DNA of 64,000 nucleotides from Deinococcus aerophilus (GTDB lineage Bacteria; Deinococcota; Deinococci; Deinococcales; Deinococcaceae). Below are positions 29,031-37,572 of this stretch, one piece after another. The notes beneath the pieces are model-generated. The model was not told the origin of the DNA and searched no databases. It was given only the letters and a program-made list of their open reading frames with translations. The stretch's first letter is position 1; the number at the start of each line of letters is the position of its first letter. The position numbers were made by a program, and so were the translations under genes. The stretch lies in contig NZ_BMOM01000018.1 of NCBI RefSeq assembly GCF_014647075.1, forward strand, positions 3,874 to 67,873, given 5' to 3'.

Positions 29031-30310
29031 AAGCGGTGATGGCGGCTCCGGCTCTGAAACGGGTTGGGACCTTGATGGGCGGGACAGTGTTGGGACAGTT
29101 GGCAGTCTTTGCGGTTACGCCCATCCTGACCCGGCTCTATGCGCCCGAAGCCTTCAATGACTTCGGCATTTATTTGGCGATATCTGGCGTTTTTTCGGTG
29201 ATTGCCACTTTGAGATTAGAGGCCGCCATCCCTATCGCAAGGGATAATGCTGATGCGTTTAATTTAACGCGAGTAGCCTTTAAAACTAGTTGTGTCATCG
29301 CCATCTTGGCCATTATGCTGACCTTCTATGTTCTGTCAACAGGTTTCTTAGTCGTCAAAAGTAATCCTCTAATCTTCTCTCTCCTAGTTGGAATATCTGT
29401 ATTATTAATTGGTGCTTTCCAGGCCATCTCTGCTTTACAGGTTCGGCACGACGGATATAGTGTAATTGCACGTGCTAAAGCTGCGCAGGGAGGAGTTCTT
29501 GCTTTCGGGCAGGTGGCAATAGGGTTCTTATTTTCGGCACCTATAGCGTTAGTGATGGGTGACGTCTGCAGTCGCATTGCAGGTCTAAGCAGCTCATTAA
29601 ATCTATACCGCCGGGAGACTAAAGTTCAATCTGTTCAAAATAATTTAGTTGTTTTAAGTAATTACCTGAACTTTCCGAAATTTAGTGCTCCAGCTGCGCT
29701 GATTAATTCGTTAGGGACGCAGGCTCCAATATTTCTACTGGGTATATTTTTTACGCCTTCTTCTGTGGGCTTTTATGTTTTTGCCAACAGATTAATTGCA
29801 ATTCCAGTATCGCTTATTGCTACTACTTTAGGGCAAGTTTTCCTAGGCGAGTTAGGAAAGGCACTTTCCTCAGGATCTTCAATTTTTACAGTGGTTTCTC
29901 GATACTTTAGAATAAGTATATTGCTGGTGATTTGCTTTAGCTTAGTAAGTATTCCACTAAATACTTTATTATCTCCTTTTATCTTAGGTGATAAATGGCG
30001 CGCGTCAATTCCAATTATAAATGCCCTTTTGATAATGGCAATTTTCCAAGTGCCTATCTCTACCATATCGCAAACTTTAAACTCGTTGGGGCGCAATTCT
30101 TGGCAACTAGCCTGGGATATTATAAGGATTGTTTTAGTTACAGCAGCCATCTCTTTTTCCTCGATATTCTCCAAGAATCTTAACTTGGTTATCTATGTTT
30201 ATGTGACTGCAAGCATTGTAGCTTATATAATCCTACTCGGGCTAATATACTCGAGCGTGAAACGGCACATCGTACTAGATCCATCCAGATCTGAAGCGAG
30301 CAGAAAGTGA
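29027..30310 (+). CDS. O-antigen/polysaccharide flippase, Wzx type
   Basis: 427 residues with about 12 hydrophobic segments and the MATE/Wzx opening (GTVLGQLAVFAVTPILTRLYAPEAFNDFGIYLAI). It would move lipid-linked repeat units across the inner membrane. The first ~40 codons have the GC-rich use of the upstream genes, while the rest is AT-rich with many AT-ending codons, so the composition boundary lies inside the gene near 29170. It overlaps aminotransferase (ATGA) and the broken polymerase (GTGA). Confidence 0.85.
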   Translation: MKAVMAAPALKRVGTLMGGTVLGQLAVFAVTPILTRLYAPEAFNDFGIYLAISGVFSVIATLRLEAAIPIARDNADAFNLTRVAFKTSCVIAILAIMLTFYVLSTGFLVVKSNPLIFSLLVGISVLLIGAFQAISALQVRHDGYSVIARAKAAQGGVLAFGQVAIGFLFSAPIALVMGDVCSRIAGLSSSLNLYRRETKVQSVQNNLVVLSNYLNFPKFSAPAALINSLGTQAPIFLLGIFFTPSSVGFYVFANRLIAIPVSLIATTLGQVFLGELGKALSSGSSIFTVVSRYFRISILLVICFSLVSIPLNTLLSPFILGDKWRASIPIINALLIMAIFQVPISTISQTLNSLGRNSWQLAWDIIRIVLVTAAISFSSIFSKNLNLVIYVYVTASIVAYIILLGLIYSSVKRHIVLDPSRSEASRK

Positions 30311-30614
30311 ATAGTAATTCTGCTATAATCGGCCAATATTATTTTAATAGGCCAGAATTGCGTGCAAATGTAAACTTTGTTGGAGAATCCTATTCATCTT
30401 TGGACTTATTTGGAATATTTATAAATTCTTGGTCATGTACTTTGTGCTTAACTTGATGGATCTTTACTCAAAAATATTACCATATGCAGTTGCCGCCTCC
30501 TGTGGAATGGTATATTTATATGTTTTAATGAATGCGGGAGTCATTACAACATTTTTCACTCATGGATTATTAATCCTATTTGCACTGTTGATAGTGTACA
30601 AGGAGGAAGAATGA
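30307..30614 (+). pseudogene. Truncated, frameshifted O-antigen polymerase (Wzy) remnant
   Basis: A GTG at 30307 overlaps the wzx stop and opens a frame of ~46 codons that reads NVNFVGESYSSLDLFGIFIN and then stops near 30456. A second frame, from a TTG at 30429, encodes 61 residues with two hydrophobic segments (YAVAASCGMVYLYVLMNAGV; HGLLILFALLIVYKEEE). Together they resemble the last ~100 residues of a Wzy/O-antigen ligase-type membrane protein, which normally has about 400. The N-terminal three quarters are missing and one frameshift separates the rest. The next gene overlaps its stop by 4 bases. Confidence 0.6.
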
Positions 30615-31741
30615 CATACGATGTAGCTCACCTTACTATCTTACACGAGATCGACGACAATAGAATTTTTCATAAAGAAGTCCAGTCTTTACGGAAATTG
30701 TACAAAGTTTTACTTGTAGCCCCAGAAAGCAATATTGAAATCTCTGATTCGATTTCTTTTAAGAAGAGAAGGGGCATCAAAAGAGCGCTCGCTCATATAG
30801 ATATATTAAGACTGGCTTATAAAAGCAAGGCACAAATCATACACTATCATGATCCCGAACTATTTTTCGTAGCCGGTATACTGAAGCTGTGCCAAAGAAC
30901 AATTATATTCGACTCTCACGAAGATGTGCCTCAAGACATGCTGAATAAGCCGTACCTAAACTCATTATTGCGCATTGTGTTTTACACAGCATTAATCGGC
31001 ATTACAAAAATCATAGGATTATGGTTCGATGCCATCATATGTGCGACGGAAGAAATCGCATCGCGTTTCCCAGCACATAAAACTACTGTGGTTAAAAATT
31101 TCGCAAGAGGCTCGGAATTCTCCAGTGATACGATTAATATTAATCCCCTGGAAATGGAATACGATTTCATTTACGTCGGCACAATTAGTGAAGATAGGGG
31201 GATCCTGCAAATATTGGAATCTTTGAGTAAAATCAAAAGTAACAGAAAGATCAAGTCCATCGTAGTTGGTCCGATACATTCTTCCTCTTTAGAAAGAAAA
31301 ATCAAAGAGATGTCTAAGGATATTGATGTTACTTTTACCGGAAGTCTATCGAGACGAAAACTGCTTTCATTTTTAAGTGCCTCAAAAATCGCCATGGTAA
31401 CACTACATCCTACGTCAACTTATATAGAAAGTTTACCAGTTAAACTTTTTGAATATATGATGGCTGGACGTCATATTATTGCGTCAAATTTTTCAAAATG
31501 GAAGAGTATAGCAGGTGAAATTGATAATATAGAATTTGTAGATCCACTTGATACTGACGTAATAGCGAATGCCATGCAAAATGGACTCAAAATTACATCG
31601 AACGAATATTCAGCAAACGCCAGAAAATCAATGCAGTTCGCTCAGGCCAATTATTCCTGGGAATCCCAAGCGGCAATACTATTTGAGGTTTATAGGAGAT
31701 TAAATCGTGAAAAAAATAGTCATAGTGAATCCGTTCGATGA
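30611..31741 (+). CDS. Glycosyltransferase, family 4-like
   Basis: 376 residues, GT-B fold. The N-terminal half has AQIIHYHDPELFFVAGIL near residue 75 and IIFDSHEDVPQDML near 97. The C-terminal donor domain has YDFIYVGTISEDRGI near 188 and SLPVKLFEYMMAGRHIIAS near 275, the GT4 E(x7)E-type nucleotide-sugar site. It would add a sugar to the lipid-linked repeat unit on the cytoplasmic face. Ribosome site AGGAGGAAG lies directly before the ATG. AT-rich codon use, as in its neighbours. The substrate is unknown. Confidence 0.85.
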   Translation: MTYDVAHLTILHEIDDNRIFHKEVQSLRKLYKVLLVAPESNIEISDSISFKKRRGIKRALAHIDILRLAYKSKAQIIHYHDPELFFVAGILKLCQRTIIFDSHEDVPQDMLNKPYLNSLLRIVFYTALIGITKIIGLWFDAIICATEEIASRFPAHKTTVVKNFARGSEFSSDTININPLEMEYDFIYVGTISEDRGILQILESLSKIKSNRKIKSIVVGPIHSSSLERKIKEMSKDIDVTFTGSLSRRKLLSFLSASKIAMVTLHPTSTYIESLPVKLFEYMMAGRHIIASNFSKWKSIAGEIDNIEFVDPLDTDVIANAMQNGLKITSNEYSANARKSMQFAQANYSWESQAAILFEVYRRLNREKNSHSESVR

Positions 31742-32849
31742 AATACCGGGTGAAACAGATGTACCTACACGATACAGTACGATATTCAATTTGCTGACGG
31801 AAGATTCATGGCAAGTTACGTGGCTCACAGCTTCATTTGGGCACCGAAAAAAGAGACGTCGGATTAATGACAATCCTAATATCATTTTGTTTCCGGTACC
31901 CGCGTACGAAAACTTAAGCATAAGAAGAATTTTCAGTCACTTCTCTTATAGCATACAAGTGTTAATCTATTTATTAAAAACTAGCGACGAGAGGACACTA
32001 GTCTTAGTTAGCCATCCCTTAATTTCTCCTGCCTACTACTTATATCTATTGAATAAGTACAGAAAGATAGGGGGATACATAATCGACTTTCAAGATAGCT
32101 GGCCAAAATCAATCCTACCACACTATTTGAAATTGCTCGCAATTCCACTGGATTCATTGACACGAATGGTCAGCAGATCTTCCATGAAAAATATTGCGGT
32201 AGCGAAGTACTACTTGTCGGAGAGGGATATCTTAGGGGAAACTATCTACTTAGGAATAGATTCTAACAGCGTCAAGTATCGTAAGGTGTCAAAGAACAAT
32301 AAGATTATTAAATTCGTTTTCGCTGGATCCCTTGGAAGACAATATGATTTAGATTCTCTTTACGAAGTGATTAAGCGCCTTAATAGAAATGAGTATACAT
32401 TTACCATCGATATAGCTGGATATGGGAATCTCCCCGAAAATTTATCCATGTCAAATGTCAAATTTCATGGAGTATTAAACAGAGATCAGTTAACTGAGTT
32501 ACTATTATCAAATCACTGCGGTCTAAATTTGATTGCTTCAGGTTCACACATAGCGTTACCAAACAAAGTTGCAGAATACTTTTTTCACGGTCTGAGTATC
32601 ATAAACGGCTCTAGCGGTGAGTTAGAGGAGCTTGTCGAGAACAACAATTTGGGCACCAATTATCAACCTGGCGACGTCGATTCACTATACGATGCTTTCA
32701 TTGTAGAAATAAAAAAACATCAGAACGCAGAATATACCGAAGAAGAAATAAATCGGTTTGCGATTCATCATTTCTCACGCTCGAATATTTATCCAAAGTT
32801 ACTGACAATACTCAACGCAGCATATGAAGATCTTGAGCTAAGATTATGA
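31707..32849 (+). CDS. Glycosyltransferase, family 4-like (WbuB-type)
   Basis: 380 residues, GT-B fold. N-terminal part: VNPFDEIPGE, then HRKKRRRI, then VLVSHPLISPAYYLYLLNK and DFQDSWPKS near residue 130. C-terminal donor-binding part: KFVFAGSLGRQYDLDSLYEV near 205 and ALPNKVAEYFFHGLSIING near 288. The pattern resembles WbuB/WcaI-like transferases acting on N-acetylated amino sugars. It overlaps the previous gene by 35 bases. AT-rich. Confidence 0.83.
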   Translation: MKKIVIVNPFDEIPGETDVPTRYSTIFNLLTEDSWQVTWLTASFGHRKKRRRINDNPNIILFPVPAYENLSIRRIFSHFSYSIQVLIYLLKTSDERTLVLVSHPLISPAYYLYLLNKYRKIGGYIIDFQDSWPKSILPHYLKLLAIPLDSLTRMVSRSSMKNIAVAKYYLSERDILGETIYLGIDSNSVKYRKVSKNNKIIKFVFAGSLGRQYDLDSLYEVIKRLNRNEYTFTIDIAGYGNLPENLSMSNVKFHGVLNRDQLTELLLSNHCGLNLIASGSHIALPNKVAEYFFHGLSIINGSSGELEELVENNNLGTNYQPGDVDSLYDAFIVEIKKHQNAEYTEEEINRFAIHHFSRSNIYPKLLTILNAAYEDLELRL

Positions 32850-33451
32850 TTAAAACAATTCTCGACAAGGTACTGGCCGCCATGCTATTCGTGGCACTGC
32901 TTCCGCTATGGATTATTTTGAGCATAATCATATATAAAAAATTAGGCACGCCTGTACTATTCAGTCAAAAGAGACCTGGTCTACGTGGCAAACCCTTTAC
33001 TATGTATAAGTTCCGTACCATGAGTAACGCAGTTGATAACTACGGCCGACCGTTGCCGGACAGCGAGCGCTTGGGGCCTTTAGGTCGCTTCTTACGCTCT
33101 TCTTCGTTGGATGAACTGCCCGAATTATTTAATGTTTTACGCGGAGACATGAGCCTAGTGGGTCCACGCCCACTGCTAATGGAATATCTAGAACGCTATA
33201 CCCCTGGACAGGCACGACGGCACGAGGTCCGGCCGGGCATCACCGGTTGGGCACAAGTTAACGGTCGAAATGCCATTTCATGGGATGAGAAGTTCAGACT
33301 GGACGTGTGGTACGTTGACAATCACACTGTTGCGCTAGATATAAAAATTCTGTGGCTAACCGTGAAAAAGGTGTTTAAACGGGAAGGCATCAGCGCAGAA
33401 GGAGAGGCGACTATGTCAAAGTTTGAGGGCCGTCCTCGAAGCGACGTATGA
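32846..33451 (+). CDS. Initiating phosphoglycosyl transferase (PglC-like)
   Basis: 201 residues, the small monotopic PglC-type size. One N-terminal hydrophobic re-entrant segment (VLAAMLFVALLPLWIILSII) precedes KRPGLRGKPFTMYKFRTM near residue 43, then LDELPELFNVLRGDMSLVGPRPLL with the DE dyad near residue 88, and RPGITGWAQVNGRN near 130. It transfers phospho-diacetylbacillosamine (or a related sugar) to undecaprenyl phosphate, starting repeat-unit assembly. It overlaps both neighbours by 4 bases (ATGA). The composition shifts from AT-rich to GC-rich across this gene. Confidence 0.9.
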   Translation: MIKTILDKVLAAMLFVALLPLWIILSIIIYKKLGTPVLFSQKRPGLRGKPFTMYKFRTMSNAVDNYGRPLPDSERLGPLGRFLRSSSLDELPELFNVLRGDMSLVGPRPLLMEYLERYTPGQARRHEVRPGITGWAQVNGRNAISWDEKFRLDVWYVDNHTVALDIKILWLTVKKVFKREGISAEGEATMSKFEGRPRSDV

Positions 33452-34068
33452 GCAAAGTGCTAGTAGTGGGTGCAGGCGGACATGCCAAGGTCGTAATCGC
33501 AACTCTCCGCGCGGCAGGGTGGGATGTGATCGGGGTGCTGGATGACCGCCCCGAATCCTGGGGCAACTCGGTGCTGGGTTACCCCGTGCATGGCGGTCTG
33601 GACGGTCTAAAGGGAACGCGGCACCGCGCCGTCCTTGCCATCGGCAATAACGCAGTGCGGCGCGATATCGCCGCCCGGTTTCCAAACACAGAATGGACCT
33701 CAGCCATCCATCCGGCAGCCACCGTGCATGAAAGCGTTCAGGTAGGACCGGGAACGGTCATCTTTGCAGGCGCGGTAATCCAGCCGGATACGGTACTAGG
33801 CAGTCAAGTCATCGTGAATACAGGCGCGACGGTGGACCATGACTGCGTGCTGGAAGATTACGTGCATGTGGCCCCCGGCACCCAGCTGGCGGGCGGTGTG
33901 CAGCTGGAAGAGGGCGCATTTCTGGGCATCGGCAGCGTGGTCACGCCGGGCATCCGAGTCGAAAAGTGGACAACTGTTGGAGCGGGGTCTGTAGTGATCC
34001 GGTCTTTGCCTGCGCACTGTGTGGCGGTAGGCGTGCCTGCCCGAGTCCGAGAGGAGACAAAATCATGA
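33448..34068 (+). CDS. Sugar O/N-acetyltransferase, NeuD/PglD type
   Basis: 206 residues. N-terminal Rossmann-like part (KVLVVGAGGHAKVVIATLRAAGW) precedes a left-handed beta-helix with hexapeptide repeats (from about residue 85; VNTGATVDHDCVLEDYVHVAPG holds the catalytic His). PglD acetylates the 4-amino group of UDP-4-amino-sugar to give UDP-diacetylbacillosamine. The position between pglC- and pglE-like genes supports this. ATGA overlaps at both ends. Confidence 0.9.
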   Translation: MSKVLVVGAGGHAKVVIATLRAAGWDVIGVLDDRPESWGNSVLGYPVHGGLDGLKGTRHRAVLAIGNNAVRRDIAARFPNTEWTSAIHPAATVHESVQVGPGTVIFAGAVIQPDTVLGSQVIVNTGATVDHDCVLEDYVHVAPGTQLAGGVQLEEGAFLGIGSVVTPGIRVEKWTTVGAGSVVIRSLPAHCVAVGVPARVREETKS

Positions 34069-35261
34069 CGAATACAGCCACTACAACCCTGGACCGCACC
34101 CTGGCCCCCTGGCCCGTCTTCGAGCCCGACGAGATTGAGGCTGTTACGGAAGTGCTGCGCTCCGGCAAGGTCAACTACTGGACCGGCACCGAGGGCCGCG
34201 AGTTCGAGAAGGAATACGCCGCCGTGCTGGGCGTGCCCTACGCGGTAGCGCTGCACAACGGTACGCAGGCGCTGGAGCTGGCGCTGTACGCCCTGGGCGT
34301 GGGCGAGGGAGATGAGGTCATCACCACGCCGCGCACCTTCATCGCCTCGGCCAGCGCCGCCGTGATGCGCGGGGCAACTCCCATCATGGCCGACATTGAC
34401 CGCGACAGCGGTAACATCACTGCCGAAACCATCCGCGCCGTCCTTACCCCGCGTACGCGGGCCATCATCGTGGTGCATCTGGCCGGGTGGCCCGCCGACA
34501 TGGCCCCGATTATGGACCTGGCCCGCGAACACAACCTGTACGTCATCGAGGACTGCGCCCAGGCGCACGGGGCAAAGTATGGCGGACAGCATGTGGGGAC
34601 CATCGGGCATGTGGGCTGCTTCTCGTTCTGTCAGGACAAGATCATGACCACCGGGGGCGAAGGCGGCCTGCTCGTCACACACGACGAGGATCTGTGGCGC
34701 AAGGCCTGGTCCTTCAAGGACCACGGCAAGAGCTTTGACGCCGTGTACCACCGCGAACACCCGCTGGGCTTCCGCTGGCTGCACGAGTCCTTCGGCACCA
34801 ACTGGCGCATGCTGGAGGTCCAGGCGGCCATCGGACGGCTGCAACTGCGCAAGCTGCCGGAGTGGACCCGCCAGCGTCAGGCCAACGCGCGGGTTCTGCA
34901 GGACCGCTTCTCGGCCCTGAGTGCCCTGCGCGTGCCCCAGACCCCCGAGGGTTCTGAACACGCCCAGTACAAATTCTATGTGTACGTGCGCCCCGAGCGA
35001 CTGCGCGCAGGTTGGGACCGTGACCGGATCATGGCCGAGGTGGTGGCGCGCGGCGCACCGTGTTACACCGGCACCTGTTCCGAGATCTATCTGGAAAAGG
35101 CCTTCGTGAACGCGGGCCTCGGCCCCGCCGAGCGTCTGCCCGCCGCGCAGGAACTCGGCGAGACCTCGCTGATGTTCCTGGTCCACCCGACCCTGACCGA
35201 AGAGGACATGCACGCGGTGGCGGATGTGGTGACCGATGTACTAAATGAGGCCACAGCTTAA
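34065..35261 (+). CDS. PLP-dependent sugar aminotransferase (PglE-like)
   Basis: 398 residues, DegT/DnrJ/EryC1 family. ALHNGTQALELALYALGVGEGDEVITTP near residues 62-89, YVIEDCAQAHGAKYGG near 159, PLP Lys192 in FCQDKIMTTGGEGG. It aminates C4 of the 4-keto sugar made by the 4,6-dehydratase encoded next. The FSFCQDK-TTGGEGG form and its 398-residue length are those of the UDP-4-amino-sugar subgroup and differ from the WbpE-like enzyme at 27915. ATG at 34065 has GAGGAG upstream and overlaps the PglD stop. Confidence 0.9.
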   Translation: MTNTATTTLDRTLAPWPVFEPDEIEAVTEVLRSGKVNYWTGTEGREFEKEYAAVLGVPYAVALHNGTQALELALYALGVGEGDEVITTPRTFIASASAAVMRGATPIMADIDRDSGNITAETIRAVLTPRTRAIIVVHLAGWPADMAPIMDLAREHNLYVIEDCAQAHGAKYGGQHVGTIGHVGCFSFCQDKIMTTGGEGGLLVTHDEDLWRKAWSFKDHGKSFDAVYHREHPLGFRWLHESFGTNWRMLEVQAAIGRLQLRKLPEWTRQRQANARVLQDRFSALSALRVPQTPEGSEHAQYKFYVYVRPERLRAGWDRDRIMAEVVARGAPCYTGTCSEIYLEKAFVNAGLGPAERLPAAQELGETSLMFLVHPTLTEEDMHAVADVVTDVLNEATA

Positions 35262-35272
35262 ATCTGGCGTCC

Positions 35273-35278
35273 TATAAT
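35273..35278 (+). promoter_or_regulatory. TATAAT -10 element upstream of the 4,6-dehydratase gene
   Basis: A perfect TATAAT lies about 150 bases before the ATG at 35429. No matching -35 is clear. It could give the dehydratase gene its own long-leader transcript apart from the operon. Confidence 0.45.
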
Positions 35279-35428
35279 GGTGGGAAGAGCAACGGTCCTG
35301 TAAAAGAAGTTGTGGAAAGCGCCGGGCTCCTCGCTGTAGGTAGGAGCGCCGAATTACCGAATGGCCATTCAGTCCCGACTGTTCCTGAACGGGCAGTGGC
35401 AGGTGTGGTGCAGTGGGGGAGGGGACAC

Positions 35429-37315
35429 ATGAGTGAAGGCAACAGGCCGGCCATAGACAGCACTGCCAGCAAGTGGACGCTGGATCTGGTCGTCTTCAGC
35501 GTGGCGGCATTGTTCGCCTATGTGCTGCGCTTGGACGGCGACCTGACCGGGGTGGGCCGCGACGTCCTGCTCTATCTGCTCATCGGGGTGCCGGTCAAGG
35601 CCGCCGTGCTGGGCCTGTTCGGACTCAACCGCCACATCTGGCGTTATGTCACCTTCGAGGACCTGGGGCGGCTGACGCGGCTGGTGGGGCTGGTCACGCT
35701 CGTCATGCTCCTCCTGACCCCGCTGCTGCGGCTGTGGCTGTTCGTGCCGTGGACCGTGCCGCTGTTCGAGGGTGTGCTCGCGCTGGCGATGCTCTCGGGG
35801 CTGCGTCTGCTCACGCGCTGGCGGCTGGATCAACGCCGACACAATGGCGGCCCCCGCTGGGAGCGCCGTCGCCGCAGCCGCCCCGAAGACGACGCCTCGC
35901 CCAGCGCCATCCGCGTGCTCATCGCCGGGGCCGGGGACGCCGGACGCCTGATGGCCGCCGAGCTGATGCGCTTTCCGGACAACGGCATGTTGCCGGTGGG
36001 CTTCATTGACGATGCGGCCGACAAACGGGGCATGCACCTGATCGGTCTGCCGGTGCTGGGCGGCCTGGACCATCTGGCGGCAGCCGTCCAGCAGACCGGG
36101 GCCACCATCCTGATCATCGCCATGCCCTCGGCGGGCGGCACGGTAATCCGGCAGTACGTGAACGCGGCGCGGGAGGCGGGCATCACGGCCCGCACCGTGC
36201 CGGGGCTTTACGAACTGCTGGGCGGGCACGTCACCACCAACCAGCTGCGCGAGGTCAGCGTGGAGGACCTGCTGCGCCGGCCCCCGGTGGCCCTGGACCA
36301 GAGCAGCATTGCCGGCTACCTGCGCGATCAGACCGTGCTCGTTACCGGGGCGGGCGGCTCCATCGGCTCGGAGCTGGTGCGCCAGCTGGTGCGCTTTCAG
36401 CCGACCCGGCTGGTGCTGGTAGGCCGCGGCGAGAACAGCATCTTCGCCATCGAGCAGGAGATGCGCCGCGACTGGCCCGAGGTCGAGGTGGTGGCCCTGA
36501 TCGCGGACGTGCGTCAGCAGGGGCGTCTGGAGAACATCTTCCAGACCTACCGGCCCACCGTGGTCTTCCACGCCGCCGCCCACAAGCATGTGCCCCTGAT
36601 GGAAGCGGCGCCCAGCGAGGCCATTCACAACAATGTCTTTGGCACCCGCAACGTCGCCGAGCTGTGCCTGAAGTACGGCGTGGCCCGCCTGGTGAACATC
36701 TCCACCGACAAGGCCGTGAACCCGACCTCCGTCATGGGGGCGAGCAAGCGGGTGGCCGAGATGGTGATTGCCGAGGCCGCCGGGCGGGCCGCACCGGGGC
36801 AGGCCTTCATGTCGGTGCGCTTCGGCAATGTGCTGGGCAGCCGGGGCAGCGTGGTGCCCACCTTCCTGCAGCAGATCCGTCAGGGCGGTCCGCTGACCAT
36901 CACCCACCCCGACATGACCCGTTACTTCATGACCATCCCCGAGGCCAGCCGCCTGGTGCTGCAGGCGGGCGGGCTGGCCGACAACGGCACGGTGTACCTG
37001 CTGAACATGGGCGAACCGGTGCGGATTCTGGACCTCGCGCAGGACGTGATCCGCCTGTCGGGAGCGCAGGACGTCGAGGTGGTGTTCTCGGGCGTGCGCC
37101 CCGGCGAGAAGCTGTACGAGGAACTGCTCACCAGCGGCGAGAACGTGGGGGCCACCCGCCACAGCGAGATCTTCTCGGCCCCGCTGCAGGAACCGGATTC
37201 GGGTCAGCTCAGACATCTGCTCGGCGCACTGCAGGCGGCGGCGGACGGTCAGGACGGCCAGGCCATCCGCGGGCTGCTCCACGAAGCGATTCACGAGAGC
37301 AAGTTGCAGGCGTAG
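35429..37315 (+). CDS. UDP-GlcNAc 4,6-dehydratase, membrane-anchored (PglF/WbpM/CapD type)
   Basis: 628 residues. Four N-terminal membrane segments (to about residue 125), a first Rossmann domain (VLIAGAGDAGRLMAAELMR near 155), then the catalytic SDR domain (VLVTGAGGSIGSELVRQLV near 305; HAAAHKHVPLMEAAPSEA near 380; NISTDKAVNPTSVMGASKR near 425, in which the usual Tyr of YxxxK is Met, as is typical of PglF/WbpM enzymes). It makes the UDP-4-keto-6-deoxy sugar used by the aminotransferase and acetyltransferase upstream. ATG at 35429 has GGGGAGGGGACAC before it. Confidence 0.92.
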   Translation: MSEGNRPAIDSTASKWTLDLVVFSVAALFAYVLRLDGDLTGVGRDVLLYLLIGVPVKAAVLGLFGLNRHIWRYVTFEDLGRLTRLVGLVTLVMLLLTPLLRLWLFVPWTVPLFEGVLALAMLSGLRLLTRWRLDQRRHNGGPRWERRRRSRPEDDASPSAIRVLIAGAGDAGRLMAAELMRFPDNGMLPVGFIDDAADKRGMHLIGLPVLGGLDHLAAAVQQTGATILIIAMPSAGGTVIRQYVNAAREAGITARTVPGLYELLGGHVTTNQLREVSVEDLLRRPPVALDQSSIAGYLRDQTVLVTGAGGSIGSELVRQLVRFQPTRLVLVGRGENSIFAIEQEMRRDWPEVEVVALIADVRQQGRLENIFQTYRPTVVFHAAAHKHVPLMEAAPSEAIHNNVFGTRNVAELCLKYGVARLVNISTDKAVNPTSVMGASKRVAEMVIAEAAGRAAPGQAFMSVRFGNVLGSRGSVVPTFLQQIRQGGPLTITHPDMTRYFMTIPEASRLVLQAGGLADNGTVYLLNMGEPVRILDLAQDVIRLSGAQDVEVVFSGVRPGEKLYEELLTSGENVGATRHSEIFSAPLQEPDSGQLRHLLGALQAAADGQDGQAIRGLLHEAIHESKLQA

Positions 37316-37335
37316 GCCGCAGAGAAAGCTATGGC

Positions 37336-37369
37336 GTGCGGCGGCTGGAGTTCGTGCCAGCCGCCGCAC
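37336..37369. terminator. 13-bp perfect hairpin after the polysaccharide operon
   Basis: GTGCGGCGGCTGG pairs with CCAGCCGCCGCAC around an 8-base loop, 20 bases after the dehydratase stop. It sits between convergent genes and could stop transcription from either side. No U-run follows. Confidence 0.6.
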
Positions 37370-37572
37370 GTGCATGCTGGCCCGGGTCTTGCCTCAGGGG
37401 TGACTCAGCATGGTGGCGGCACAGCATGCAGTGACGTGCACGCCCAGGTCCGGTGCGGCCACGCCAGCGCCTGGGATGAGGACAGAGCAGCGGCCCGCCC
37501 GGGGCACTGCTCTGTTTCAGGGGATGAATTGGATATGGACCGCGGGCGCCCACTTCAGCGGGCGAGCTGGGT

